Program-made: the position numbers and the translations under genes
In this document: positions 1 to 12,425 of the stretch, in pieces
Layout of the letters: every line of letters starts with the position of its first letter
How positions within the stretch are numbered: position 1 is the first letter of the stretch
Notes under the pieces: model-generated
What the model saw: the letters and a program-made list of their open reading frames with translations, nothing else
Databases searched by the model: none
What the model was told of the DNA's origin: nothing
Source of the DNA: Camelus bactrianus
Taxonomy: Eukaryota; Chordata; Mammalia; Artiodactyla; Camelidae
DNA: 64,000 bases
Reading direction: 5' to 3'
NCBI RefSeq assembly: GCF_048773025.1
Contig: NC_133541.1
Location: forward strand, 13,961,412 to 14,025,411

Positions 1-984
1 GGAGCAGCACACACGGAGAAACGCCACACTAGTTTTTGGGACAGTTAAACCCAAATGTCCCACTCAGAGTATCCAACTTGAGGGTGGGACTAGGGAGGTG
101 GAGACAGAAGACCAAGAACAGGTACAATTCCCTAGACAAAGAGTAAGATGGGCACACTCCAGGGCCTCCGGCAGACGAGGGCCCAGTGGCCAAATGGATG
201 GACAGAGGGAACAGTATTTACACAGATCATGTGGGCATCAGAGACCTTCCACAGAACCATCTAAGAAAAGGTGCCCAGAAAAGAAGCTGCATAGGAAGAA
301 TCCAGGCCTAGAGATCATGGGTAACATGAGCGTTTTCTAAGCCTAGTGTGTAAAAAGATGTGCTTTTTCAACAACGTTCAGTGTACTATTTTGACATGAT
401 GCTCATTTGGTCTATGAAATAGTTCTGACCTTGACTGCTTATGAAGCAGCATCCAGGAAGCTTTTTCCAGACACACCAGGGCCCAAGTCCCAGCTGAGAT
501 TCTGATTCATTGTTCTGGGGCGGAGCCAAGGCTCTTGGTGTAAGTTCAATGGGCAGCCAGGGCTGACAACAACTCCGCCAGAAGCAGCAACCATGGAAGC
601 AAGACTGTGAACACACGAGGCGATTTAATGTGAAACACTGAAACTGAAAAACGTGATTTTTGTTGACCCTTCTACTTCCCCCAGAGCAATAAGGTAAAAA
701 AGCCGCCACAAAAGAGGAGGGAACTGGGAAGGTGGTATGAGAGCCCGCTGATCTGGAACAGTAACTTCAACAGAAAGGCAAAGATCATGACCAGGAAGGT
801 GACAAGGACATTCAATCCCAGGGGCCTGGAGAGAGAAAAGAAGTGAACTTGAAGCAGCAGCCAGGATGGGCAGTCGGAGGGCCGGCAAGGTGGATAAGCG
901 ACAGCCCCCCCACCTCACCCTGCCAGACTTCACTTTCCTCCGGAGCAAGTAATGTGATCAAGTAGAAAGATGACCAACTCTGGA

Positions 985-1140
985 TCCAAACCCAGTTCTA
1001 TCAACGCGTTGCTGATCAACTGTGGATTTGTGGACACACTACCCCATGGCAGCTCAATCTCAAACACCTTCCTCGTAGGGGAGCGGTGAGGATTAAATGG
1101 ACGGAAGGCACCAGCATGGGGCCTGGTGGAGAGATGTCAC
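985..1140 (+). mobile_element. MIR SINE fragment
   Basis: ggatccaaacccagttctat, then ggtgaggattaaatggacgg and gcatggggcctggtg follow the order of the tRNA-derived mammalian MIR. Diverged. Confidence 0.5.
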
Positions 1141-4100
1141 CTGGCAAATGGCACCCTCTTTCCAACGCCAACCCTCACAAGGAGGATGTGGCTTAGAAGT
1201 GGGGTGACCTCCTTTCCCACAGCCCCCCAGGGAGGTGATCATGGGAAGAATGTGGTTCCCTAATCTCACCACAGTAGCAGCCTGGATTGGAATTCAGCAA
1301 AGTTGGAATCAGGCAACAGAGGACTTGCACACCATCCCGAGTCCCCATCACAGGTACCCGAACAGGCCTTTGCAGACAGACTAGGTAACCAATCCCCCAC
1401 GTATATTACTGAGTCTTTAGGAAAAGTGTTTCTAAGTAACAGGCCTTTAAGTGAATTTGAGATGAAATGAACCTCAGTCACAAACCAGCAACTGCCGGAA
1501 TTGGTTCCAATAAACTGCTTCTGCTTTTTCTACTGCAACTCCACCTGGCATTAAACGGTGCCACGTCTGATTCCCATGGATAATCTTCTGAACGGCTTTG
1601 TTTTCAAACAACATCTTTACATACATTTTCCACAAAATGACACTTACAATAAAGGTATAGTAGTTAAGCCTCAAAAAAAAAAAAAAAAAAAAAACCGTGA
1701 GTTTTGGTTGCACCCCTTTTCCCCATCACCCTCCCAGTCTTAAGTTACCACCTGGTCTGAGCTTAACATCCAGCACTGGTTTGCTGACTACTTTCCATAT
1801 TCATGGGTATCAAGAATGTAAGACAGTATTCTGTTTACCTTCAGGTATGAGCAATTTGATTTCCTAAAAGTAACCACAAAGTTGAAAGCAACAGTAGGTC
1901 CAATAGTACAAAAGTCAACCCTTCTCTTTGTGCCTGGTCACTGGGAAGGGTTCCCGGGAGAAGCAGGAAGGGTCTGGATAAACCACAGGCCGACACAGGC
2001 ACCAGTCGGCTGAGCTACTCCGAGCAGAGCCTGGAATCCAGAAGTCGACCGCGGATGGGAGGCACAGGCAGGTCAGAGGCAGGCTTGAGCCCAAATAAAT
2101 ACACCGAGTCTAAGGGATGGGAAGAGGAGGTTCACTGAATGGACCCAGGGAGGAAAGATGAGACTGAAGTCGAGAGATAACCACAAAGGAGAAAGCCAAC
2201 AATTTGGTCCAACCGAGGACAGGAGGCCACAGAAGGTCATGACCCAGGGCAGAGGTCATTTGCGCTCTCCTGCAAAATCATTTGTGTGTGTGTGGTCAGT
2301 GAGGGCCTCGCAGGGGCCAGGAAATACTGCTAATAGCGACCTCATTCTCTCCCCACCCACCCCCCCACCCCGTGGGGGTGCCAGACAGGGAGGGGCCCCA
2401 GCAGTCAGTCCAAAGGGGACTGTTCTGAAAGAAAGGGTCAAAAATAAGCTGGATTCCTAATCCACTTAAGCTGGATTCACTTAAAGGAGCAGAGACAGGG
2501 GCTCTTAAGGTCTTACAGAGGTCCAGCGAGGGCAGATGACAGAAGTGGTGTGCACCCTTGGCAGGCTAAGGTCTCCATCACCTGACACAGCCCACACTCC
2601 TCAGAACACCAACGTATCCAGTGTTTGTCCCTGTAAACAGCTCCCTGTTTTGGTGTCGTTGATGAAGCGCATAGAATTATCAACTCAGGTTTCAAGAGGC
2701 CAAACTTCGGGAAAATATTCTGAATCCAACTTAACAGCCACCCACTCCCCCTTAAAAAAGGAAAATGCAATTTATATATTTTTGGAGTCTATCAAGTGAA
2801 ATAATTCCTTTGAAAAAGGAATCCCCTTTAATGAGTTTCAGTGCTCTTTATTTCACTCCGATCCTACAGCCAGGAAGGAAGTAACACAGAGGAACTCCCA
2901 CCATGACTCTTATGACCAGAGGCTTTTCCTTTTGTCATTTGCAGGCCCTTAAGACATGTGTGCTCTGTTGAGACAGTTATCATATAACGTTCTGATAGAG
3001 AAATTACATCATTCTAATGACTTGTTTGGCTTCGCACTGACTATAGACAAAGATACACCATGCACTCGGTACGTGAGTGCCTTCGTGGGCCAGGCTTTGT
3101 GCCGAGATGCTAACAACACACAAATGATATACCCTCGATCTCAGAGAGCATGGTGAGGAGAGACAGAGAAAAAAAAAATCAAACCAACACGCACGATACA
3201 ATGTCAAGGTGGTGGCTCTTTTGGATGGAGAGGCTGAGAAAGCCTCTGAAAAGGTCTCCACCCCTGAATGAAGGTGGGAGGGGCAGGCACACCTGCAGGA
3301 ACCTTCCCAAAAGGCAAAGGCAAGCCTACAGCCTGCCTGCGTGACCATCTCTTCCCAACTTACAGTAAGTGAGTGTCCACGCGGAGCTCTGCAAACTTAC
3401 AAATAAGAACGTGTTTTTTTCCTGGCGCTAAGTGCACTAACAATCAGATGCTTTTTGTTTTTTTCTATTGTCCCAGAGCGAAAATTAATGGAAACATCTG
3501 ACTTTCCATCTTTGAGCCACAAGATGCCAAACCAGATTCTTGGAAGAACTCTAGAGAGTCAATCACATGGCTTTCAGGCATAAAAACTTTTTTTTTTTTT
3601 TTCACTCTAAACCAAGTTAGACAAATTGCATTTTACTTGGTCTTTAAAGCAAGACTGAAAGTCCCAGAGGTGTTCAGCCTCTGGGGGACTGACTCTTGAT
3701 TCTAAGAAACTCCACGGGCTGGTGTTTGACATCCATCTCAGAGACGGGTATTTCCAGGACGAAATAGCAAAATGTGGGAAAAGCACTGAATGTAAGAGCT
3801 GCTCAGTTCAGCGGTGTGTTTTTAATACAGCAGCACTATTTTGATGGAAGTGAATTCCAAGAACAACAGATGGACCCGTACTGAAGTTTCAACAAAGGAA
3901 ACCAAATACATCTGATTTTTTTAAAAAGTATCTGCCACTTGCCACCAGCATGTCCCTCTTTTCTCTTTTTGAATGGCTGTGCAGCCACCTTCACCCACCC
4001 ATAGGAGCACTACCATCCACCCAACGCCCACATCACAAGGCCAATGCCAAATGCTCACTGATGGTCAGCAGATCTCAGTCACCATCCAATTCTCCATCCT

Positions 4101-4261
4101 CAGACTCTGGAGCTAGGTCTAAAGCAGTTCTTTCTTGATGGTGTCTATTTCTTAAGAAAAGATACAAACAAGAATTTCTACATTCTTTTATATCTAAAAG
4201 CAGCACAAGAAAAAGTATCCAAGAGAAAAGTAGTTTAAAAACAAACTGTATAGAGAGTTAG
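1141..4261. other. Intron 2 sequence without recognised gene
   Basis: Apart from the possible poly-A retrocopy near 1.5-1.7 kb, an L2-like scrap near 3.07-3.16 kb and a T-run at 3589-3602, I see no exon, RNA gene or repeat I can name. Open frames are short and unlike known proteins. Confidence 0.6.
1500..1694 (+). pseudogene. Possible retrocopy of an mRNA 3' end
   Basis: AATAAA at 1648-1653 is followed 20 bases later by a 22-base A-run (1673-1694). That spacing is typical of a polyadenylated transcript. I do not recognise the parent, the left boundary is a guess and no target-site duplication was found, so a SINE or L1 tail is possible. Confidence 0.35.
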
Positions 4262-4440
4262 TATTTAATGGTCATAGAGCTTCTGTTTGGGGTGATGAAA
4301 AAGTTTTGTAAATAGATAGTGATGATGGTTGCACACATTACGAATGTAATGAATGCCATCCACTTTTACACTCAAAAATGGTTCAAACGGTCAAGTCTAT
4401 GTAATTTATATTTACCACAACAAACACACACACACACAGG
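4262..4440 (+). mobile_element. Old L1M 3' tail
   Basis: gtgatgatggttgcacacat, acactcaaaaatggttcaaa and atttaccacaacaaacacac are the terminal landmarks of old L1M elements. It ends in a short CA run. Confidence 0.75.
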
Positions 4441-7400
4441 AAAACCCAAGTTCTAGTTAAAAAAATAAATCGTATATTTATCCATTCATTTTTCTTTCAA
4501 CTCAAATTTGGACATTTGCAGCAGAGATCAATCATAGCAAATTATTTTAGACACCCATCCAAAACACTGAAAACCCCAAAAGGGATACAAATGTCACGGC
4601 TGTGAACACACACAAATATACACACAACAACAATGGAATTCGAGGTGGCAGTGGTACCCAAAAGCCAGGGCTGCGTATTGTTTTAGGGATATGCTTTGCC
4701 TCTCAACTGGACTGCAAAAAAACTACTTTGTTCAACTATACTGCACGCCATCAGAAAAATTCTATCTTTAAATCATGAACATATGGACAAGCTAAAACAC
4801 AAAGTTAAAATAGAGGGCAATTAACATACTCTTAGGCTCGGCAACCCACAGGAAACTGCCGAAACTCAACTCTCTCATCCTGTAGAGACAGCAATTTCAC
4901 ATGGTTCAACTGAACCCCAGGTTAATTTGGCTGGAAGCGTCACCTCCAGTACAGAGGACACTTGAGAGGCTATAAGGAGCAAAAATATAATCTATGTTTC
5001 TCTCCTTTTGAGAAAAAAATGGATAAGATTTCCCCAAAATAAGCACATCAGTATGAAAATGTTTCTCTTTACCAAAAAGGAGATAAAAAAGATGAGAAGG
5101 GGGTAGAATACACTTTTTTGTTATTTAAACAACATAAAAGCAAGGGAATTACGTGCAGCACAGTTGACCAGAGAGACTCTGTCTGCCCTGCCATCCCAGA
5201 GTTTGGATCTGCGAGTCACAGTACCCTAATGCCACTACTTCTCCATCATCAGTGTCGCCCCTCCAAACTCCTTTCCCTCCATCTTCAGAAGTTTAGCTGT
5301 CTCCCTGCTGGTTTCTCCCCACCTTTCCCCCCTGGGGGACTTCAGATGGCCCCACCAGATTTGGGGGGCCGTGCCAACTGCTGCTCACTCACTTTCCATC
5401 CGCTCACGTAGAAGGAGTTGGCTGCTGAGACCTCTCTACCCAGGCAGCTGCCTTCACCAACAGCTGGCTTTGCGTGTGAAGCCAGGAATGCAGCTTCTGC
5501 AGCGCATTCCTGGGCTGGGGGTGGGGAGGCGGGGAGCATGTGCAATCAGCATCCTTTCAGATGAAATTCTTAACTTGGTTAAAATATCCAGGCTCCTCCA
5601 CTTCCCTCTGCAGTCACATCTGACCTGTTCCCACCTAACACTTAAAATCACTGAGCTCTAGCTGCCCCATTCCTGACTGTCAGTGGGGTCACAGGGTGTT
5701 ACTTGGAGCTCCGAAATGGGAGACATGCTAGCCGGTCCCACGGTCAGTTTTCCAGCCCTCAACAGGCTTGAGGGAGACTCGTCCCCGACACAGGAGTGAA
5801 CCCATACGGTGTGTGGAGAAGGAGTGAAGAAGCTGCCACATCCCCAAGACATTCAAGGACACAAAAAGGCACCAAAGGGGGCAAAGTGAAGGGGGAAAAA
5901 GGCAAAACAAAGCATCTGGACAGAGCAGAGAGTGAAAAATAACAAAAACGCAATGAAAAACCATGACACCAACCCATTATCAAGTTTCCCAAAATTGATC
6001 CCATAGTATTAATGCCAATAAGTCAAAGTGAAGGTCAAAAGATGGCTCTCAATGGGAAATGTGATTATAAATAGTTAGGGTCGTGTTTCCCGTATGGCCT
6101 GAGAAAGTCTATCTTGGGGGGTGGGGACAACTTGTAAGTACCAGGCAATCGAATGGCCTTTTCCTAAAAAGAGAATAACTTTTAAAACCAAGCCTAATTA
6201 TACTTCGTGCAAATAAGAAGAGAAGGGCACAGAGGAGGGAAGGCAGAGACATGGATTGGGACGGTTAATTCCCCAGTCCATAATGTATTTCAGAAGGCCC
6301 CATAAAGAGACAATGCAAACAGAAAACCCAACGGAATCCTTGCAGAGAGTAATCGCCTTGATTACTACAATAACTACCCCTTAAAATGCCATTTTATTGT
6401 AACTTGATATCACTCTGAGCTATTTCAGAGCCATCAAATTAGGCTCTTTTCAGAAAGGATAAAACAGTTGACTCTCAAAGTGAAAAATCTAATTTCGAAC
6501 TTCTTAGCTCATTCTACATTCTCTTCCAAAAAAGCGCTTCAGTGATAGCCCACGCGCCTGGTGATGGTTTTGGAAAAGACAAGCATTCAATGCCGACTTC
6601 CCTCCTACGCTTTCCACAAGAGTCCATTTTTAGCCACATTTACACCCTGCAGAAAACGGTGTTGTGTTTCTGAAACTCTGTCCAGAGCTCACTATGCAAG
6701 AAGACAAGTCACCCCTAACTTTCAGAGCAGTGCTGACCTGCCCATGTGCTCCATTCTCCAGAGGCCCCGAACATGCTCTTTTTTTTTTTCAACAAAGCAT
6801 GTTAGCAGGTCACTCGCACATTTCTTTTTCCACCTGCAAATACTTCACAGCGAGTGTAACATAAAAGTTATGAGTCAAATGGGAACGTTTCGGTCCTCTG
6901 TATTCCTGGGACCAACCTACAGTAGTTTAAATTTTAGATAAATACGAAACTATATCCCTGGCCAAAAAAAACCCCACCAAAAACAGCTGAGCGAACATGG
7001 AAAACTCTGAGACTGGACAAATTTTTTTTTAAAAAAAGGGCCCTTTAGGGCTCTCACCAAAAACACACAATCACTTCCTCTCTCCTCTGCATCCCCGAGG
7101 TCCCATTCTAGGATTTTACACGTGGCTCTGCTTGGTTTCCAACACTAAACAGGATTTTGAATCTGTTCTTTAATCCACCTGAGAATTACTTCACTATGGT
7201 CAGCACAATGTCTGGCCACACTTGAGGTGAAATGATTGTTGGAACTGGGGGCAGCCCAGAGAAAGCAAAAGCTTCCAAAAGCTTAGAAAAATTTCCTAGC
7301 ACTACCTAAAGCCCTCTTCTTTATTTTCACTTCCTCCACAACAGCAGAACTAGCGGTACATGCGGGGGATGGGGGTGGGGGGGGCGGCTGAGAGTACTTC

Positions 7401-7466
7401 CCGCTCTTCATGGTGGGCGACTATGACCCTCAGGCCGTTTTCTGCACTGTCCTGTACATCCTCGCC
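4441..7466. other. Intron 2 sequence without recognised gene
   Basis: Unique-looking sequence of ordinary base composition. Open frames up to 126 codons (6561-6941) match nothing known and lack splice or coding signals. Confidence 0.6.
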
Positions 7467-7628
7467 ACTCAAATGTGGATCGGGGACCAGCAGCATCCAC
7501 ACCACCGGGAAACTTGCGGGAAATGCAGACCCTCAGGCCCCACCCCAGATCTGCCAGCAAAATCTGCATCAGAAACAAGACCCCCAGGTGATTCACATAC
7601 AGCACATTCTGAGATGCACTGCTCTAAA
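7467..7628 (-). mobile_element. MER5A (hAT-Charlie non-autonomous)
   Basis: Reverse orientation: aatgtggatcggggaccagc, gcagaccctcaggccccacc, atcagaaacaagacccccag and gtgattcacatacagcacat follow the order of the MER5A reverse complement. Confidence 0.82.
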
Positions 7629-7705
7629 CCAAACGGGAATTCAACTAACAGCTGTGAGCCATTTATGGACTCTGAGAGGTCATATTTTGGGAATATAAAA
7701 ATTTC

Positions 7706-7767
7706 CCTCAGCATTCTACTGTACACCAGAAATTGACACAACATTATAAACTGACTATATTTGAATA

Positions 7768-7770
<3 letters not shown>
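7706..7770 (+). mobile_element. L1 3' stub
   Basis: tactgtacaccagaaattga, aacattataaactgactata and gaataaaa are the last bases of the common L1 lineage seen elsewhere here. The A-rich end has turned into the TA/CA microsatellite that follows. Confidence 0.75.

Positions 7771-7820
<50 letters not shown>
7771..7820. repeat. (TA)n(CA)n compound microsatellite
   Basis: About 16 AT units (7771-7802) followed by about 9 AC units and a short A-run. It grew from the A-rich end of the L1 stub just before it. Confidence 0.95.
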
Positions 7821-7821
<1 letters not shown>

Positions 7822-7904
7822 AAAAAATTGTCCTGGAATTGTTTATAAAGACACAGAAAAATACCTATTTGACACCTTTTACCAGCTACTATTTGACCTC
7901 AAAC

Positions 7905-8100
7905 AGTAATATCTTTTTTGTTATTGTGGTTAAGATATACATACTAACTTAAAATTTACCATTTTAATCCTAAGTGTACAGTTCAGTGGTATTAAGTACA
8001 TTCACCCTGTTGTGTAACCATCATCATGATCCTGGCTTTCATCTTCCAAAACTAAAACTCTATACCCATTAAACAATAACTCCCCCTTCTCCCTTTACCC
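7905..8100 (-). mobile_element. Old L1M 3' tail, reverse orientation
   Basis: taccattttaatcctaagtg, ttcagtggtattaagtacat and ttgtgtaaccatcatcatga are the reverse complement of the old L1M ending (ggttgcacaac ... aaaatggtaaattttatg). This copy is in the same sense as MYO10. Confidence 0.65.
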
Positions 8101-8774
8101 CAGAAACACCAATATTTTTAAGACCCTTTAATAACCTACCAAATTGGGTTGAAAATTAGCCAATACCCTGAAAAGTTACCATAGGGTTTACCAGGACAAG
8201 GCCATGCTCTACATCTTTGACCCTGATTCCCTCAAGAATGTATCCCTGCTCAGTTCGAGAGCGGGTGTTCCGGTGCCAGGACCAGTTAATGGACTTCTCC
8301 TGATCCTTGGTGGCTACGCCTGTATGTTCCATGATGAACCTGTGATGTAGGGAGAGGAAGAAGTTGGTCAGGAGAGAGGGAAACTAGTCTTTTGGCCACT
8401 GCTTGTTCTTGATCCACGTCTGAACCCAGTTCTTTCCAACCTGCCCCTCTTCTCTCCTATTTCAAACCCTGTATTTCCTACACGGGTCGCCCAGCTAATT
8501 ACACTTGTTATACTTGGGGACAACAGAGTAGACAGTGTAAGACCAAGGATTTGCTGACCGATTGAAGATTATGGGTCAAAGTTGGCAGTTGTTTTCATGT
8601 TTCAGTATATACTTTTCTGGTTTAGTTCTTTCTAAACCCACAATCCATAAATACTGTCAAGGGTAAAAACAGAACTACTGGCCTGACCATCCCTTCCCAT
8701 GCCCCCCTCGCCAAGAGCCACCCATCGACCAGCTGGCAATGGTCTCATGTGACACAGACTCCATTGGGTCAAAC

Positions 8775-9060
8775 AAGCCAGTAGCCAAAAAGGACAAATA
8801 CCATATGACTCCACTTCTCCAAGTACCTGAAGTAGTCAAAATCAGAGACAGGAAGTAGAAAGGTGATTACGAAGGGCTGGGGGAGGAGCAATGGGGAGTT
8901 AAGCGTTTGGTGGGCACAGAGTCTCAGGACTGCGAGATGAGAAAGTTCTCGAGATCTGCTGCACAGCAGTGCGACTGTCCTTGACACTACAGAAATGTGC
9001 ACTTAAACATGGTTAGGATGGGGATTTTAATGCTGTGTTTTTTACCACAACTTCTTTTCA
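8775..9060 (+). mobile_element. Old L1M 3' tail
   Basis: Recognisable by aataccatatgactccactt, gaagggctgggggaggagca, acttaaacatggttaggatg and tttttaccacaac at the end. Diverged and non-coding. Confidence 0.75.
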
Positions 9061-9839
9061 GAAATGGCAAAGTTAAAAAAGAAAAGCAAAGGAAATATCA
9101 TTGGGATTAAAAAATAATTCGACAAAAAAATTTCATTAAAACCTATTTACAATCCTCTCTGGGACAGAGTGACATAAGCCAAGTACACTGTTTACATACT
9201 GTTTTCCTTTTTAAAATCATCTTAAAAAGTGTGTATAAGGAACTGAATTTGCATCTGGGAAAAGTGAAAAGGCAACACAGAGTGAAGGTGACCAACTCTA
9301 CATACAGGAACTTAAACATCTAAGCAGTGCCCCGAAGCAAGGCACTTAGTCTTAGCTTATAGATGGCACTACACCACCTGAGAACCCAATGGGAAAGAGA
9401 CCAGACCGGGCATCGGTGTCTGTGAGACGCGTGGTCTCTCTGCCCTGCCTCTCCCTGCCCCCACCCCCACTCTCCACCTACACAAAACAGCTGTATCTTC
9501 ACCACCAAATACTGAAGAGCCATTCAAGACACTCAGACGAAACAGAAACTGAGGAATTGCAAGATAGTCCAGAAACATCACTGCTTACGAAGCCTAGAAA
9601 TGAGGAAGGTACCACCAAAGCGACCATCTCTGCTCAAGGTTCTGATAACCAAGAAGTCCATCAGCCTCAGACTACACAACGCTGACCTTGAAGTTTTTGG
9701 TCTCAACTTGCAAACAAAATTCAGAAACTCTGAGTTTTAAATACTGGCGTATGAAGTCCTTTCAGTTCTTTCTGTCATAAATTGTAGTATGTGTCTTGGA
9801 GGGAGGGATCCATTTTTAACATTAAAATTGGCTTCCTTT

Positions 9840-10048
9840 GGGATTAGCAGATGCACACCACTGTATACAAAACAGATAAACAACAAGGACCTACTATTTA
9901 GCAGAGGCAACTATATTCAATATCTTGTAATAACCTATAACAGAGAAGAACCTAAAAAGAATACATATGTATAACTGCATCACTCTGTTGTACACCTGAA
10001 ACTAACAAAACATTGTAAATCAAATATATGTCAATTACAAAATTTTTT
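9840..10048 (+). mobile_element. Short L1 3' end with target-site duplication
   Basis: Only the last 210 bp of the same L1 lineage is present: ggattagcagatgcacacca, then tgtacacctgaaactaacaa and a short A-rich end. aaaattggcttccttt (9824-9839) and aaaatttgtttccttc (10049-10064) match at 14 of 16 positions and look like the target-site duplication. Confidence 0.88.
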
Positions 10049-10716
10049 AAAATTTGTTTCCTTCTAAAATGGAGATGCTGGTCTCCTTTTACAATTGTCC
10101 AATGTAATCAGTGAGCCAGATTCTGGATTCATGTATTTATTTTCAGTGATACGGCTTTTCACTTGTTTTACACTAGACAATGGGGAGCCTGGAGCAGTGA
10201 TTCCCACAAACAGAAGGTGCTTCTTCCACTGCTCAACAAGGTGGATGAGGAAGCACAGGTTGGGGGGTTTGGTCCGTTCTGTCCTTACAGGGATGAGGAC
10301 ACCACTGCATTCTCCCCGGCAGGCCAGTATTTCCAACACTAGGAAAGTTTAAGAACTTTAAAGGAGAGTGGTAATGAAATCAATTGGCAAATAACAATGT
10401 ATTTGAACTTTTTCTCCAATTGCTGGCACCCTGTTACTTCTGATTCTTCCAGATCCCCAGGAAGGACCAGCCAAGTGTAGTGCTCTCTGTCCTGAACTGG
10501 CTGGAACACTTCTATTCTGATTTGGCGGAATTTTTTTACTGCATCACTCACACACTCAAGGGGTGCATTATATACTCCTTTTTGAGATTCCATTTTTATC
10601 ACTTAGAAAAAATGTTTACGGCATGAGGGGCAGAGAGAGAATGCACACATGACCTTCGGAAGGCCACCCAAGGAAGGAGAACCCTGTGTCCCGCAGCGGA
10701 GGGCGCTGGTGCTCAC

Positions 10717-10815
10717 CTGACCATAGTCTGTCCGGAAGACGACGACGCCCTCGGCACAGGAATCTACAGTACTCGGAAAATGCTGGCCATTCTCTCTGAG
10801 CCAGACCCGTGCTCC
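10717..10815 (-). CDS. MYO10: MYO10 exon 2 (33 codons, N-terminal motor region)
   Basis: The minus strand gives 33 codons beginning GARVWLRENGQHFPS and ending FRTDYGQ. This matches residues 8-40 of myosin X as I remember it (human GTRVWLRENGQHFPSTVNSC...). The acceptor is a T-rich tract ending TTTGTTTGCAG just before GGAGCA, and the donor is CAG|GTGAGC. The exon is 99 nt and phase 0 at both ends, so it joins GAG (codon 7) of exon 1 without a shift. It encodes the N-terminal SH3-like part of the myosin head that precedes the ATPase core; the P-loop and later motor motifs lie in exons outside the window. The next residues in the known protein, VFTYKQST, are not in this window, so intron 2 continues past base 1. 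Confidence 0.97.
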
Positions 10816-11084
10816 CTGCAAACAAAACAAACAGGATTTAACTATGAGTCTGCATTGCATTCTGTGGCAAAACACCACCCTTAAAATTACTATGACTACT
10901 ACCTTCCTGAAAAAACCACTTTTTGAAAAGCAGATGTCTTTCTCAAACAAGGAAGGAATGACTCTTCAAAGAAAGTGTCGTCCACAGCCTTAGATACGTA
11001 CAAGTGTGACCGAGAAAGGGTCCCACCGGGCAGAGGAAACAGCACTAAAATGCAACTGATTTATAAGGAGTCTCTCATTTCACT

Positions 11085-11215
11085 CAGGCACCCACTTTGA
11101 GGCAAGAACCAGTATCATCCCATTTTATGGATGGAGAACTGGAGGCCTAGAGGTAAAGAAATTTGCTCCACACCACGTATCCAGAAACCACAAGTTTAAC
11201 CAGGTCACTGCACTG
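11085..11215 (-). mobile_element. MIR SINE, reverse orientation
   Basis: cccattttatggatggagaa, ctggaggcctagaggtaaag and atttgctccacaccacgtat are the reverse complement of the MIR core. Confidence 0.75.
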
Positions 11216-11659
11216 TTTCATCCCAAGTTGAGAACTCTTTGGGACCCTCAGGCTCCCCTCTTTCCAGGTCCAAGCCCCATGCACCTGCCCACTTGGAGGG
11301 CATCAGGGCGCTCCACTGACTTCCTGGTTGTACCAAAGCCATGTGTCAACTGGACTCTCCAAGAAAGGGACTGAAGTTTTAGTAAATATTAGAATCCAAT
11401 CCAGCAGACACCTAATGCACCCCAAAGTTTAGGATGAGAGCCCAAGAGACAGCAACTTCCAGATCCCACTGTTTTAACCTGGGGCACGATTTTTTTTAGC
11501 ATTGACTTCATTTCCATTTTTTATTTTCCCACCAAATGAAATGATAATCTTAATATTTAGCTTTTCAATGCTGAATTTCCTCTTCCTTTGATTTCACAGC
11601 ATGAAAACCGTTTGTTTTCAAGGATGAATGATTACAAAGTTTCAAGAAATTACTGGGTG

Positions 11660-12425
11660 TTCACTGGTCATTCAAATTATAAAGTTCCCTTTATGGGAAC
11701 TCTTGTACACTGTTGGTGGGAATGTAAAACGGGTGTAGCCACCGTGCAAACAGTATAGAAGTTCCTTAAAAAACTAAAAGTAGAACTACCATATGACCCA
11801 GCAATTCCACTCCTGGGTATACATCCAGAAAAAAATGAAAAGACTAGCTTGAAAAGATACATGCACCCCAATGTTCACAGGAGCACTATTTACAATAGCC
11901 AACACATGGAAGCAACCCAAGTGCCCATCAACAGACAACTGAATCAAGAAGATGTTTCATATATATATATATGTGGGTATACAATGAAACATTACTCAGC
12001 CATAAAAAAGAAATACTGCCATTTGCATAACATAGATGGACCTAAATAAGTATTATGCTTAGTGAAATAAGTCAGACAAAAGAAAGACAAATACTGTGTG
12101 GTATCACTTATATGTGGAATCTAGAAAATAATACAAATGAATGTATATGCAAAACAGAATGAGACTCACAGATACAGAAGACAAATCAGTGGTTACCAAA
12201 GGGTAGAGGACGGGAGGAGGGACAAATTAAGGGTATGGGATTAACAAATACAAACTACTATATACAAAATAGATAAGCAACAAGAATATACTGTCTAGCA
12301 CAGGGAATTATATCCATTATCTTATAATAACCTCTAATGGACTATAGTCTGCAAAAATACTGAATTACTATGCTGTACACCTGAAACTAACCCAATACTG
12401 TAAATCAACTATGCTGTAATTTTAA
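11660..12425 (+). mobile_element. L1 3' end, about 770 bp
   Basis: The ORF2-tail landmarks ccatatgacccagcaattcc, cacatggaagcaacccaagt and actcagccataaaaaagaaa are followed by the 3' untranslated landmarks agcacagggaattatatcca and tgtacacctgaaactaaccc. The conceptual ORF2 reading is broken many times, so this is a dead fragment. It carries a short TA run at about 11960. A possible target duplication (caagaaattact upstream, aaagaattact downstream) is too weak to rely on. Confidence 0.9.

Larger units (their letters stand above)
1..10716 (-). other. MYO10: MYO10 intron 2, 5' part (continues beyond the window)
   Basis: This stretch follows the exon 2 donor (CAG|GTGAGC, with the intron starting at 10716 and running down to base 1). 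No reading of exon 3 (VFTYKQST) was found on the minus strand. It holds old L1 tails, a MER5A copy, a TA/CA microsatellite and otherwise unremarkable sequence. Confidence 0.88.

Noticed and set aside
470-560. MER5A-like fragment (gagattctgattcattgttc)
   Set aside because: Only one short stretch fits; too little to assign.
10603-10950. Longer open frame around MYO10 exon 2
   Set aside because: The residues outside 10717-10815 are intron sequence; clear acceptor and donor sites bound the real exon.
11849-12049. Open frame with residues similar to L1 ORF2
   Set aside because: It is a remnant of a dead L1 3' end and not a gene.
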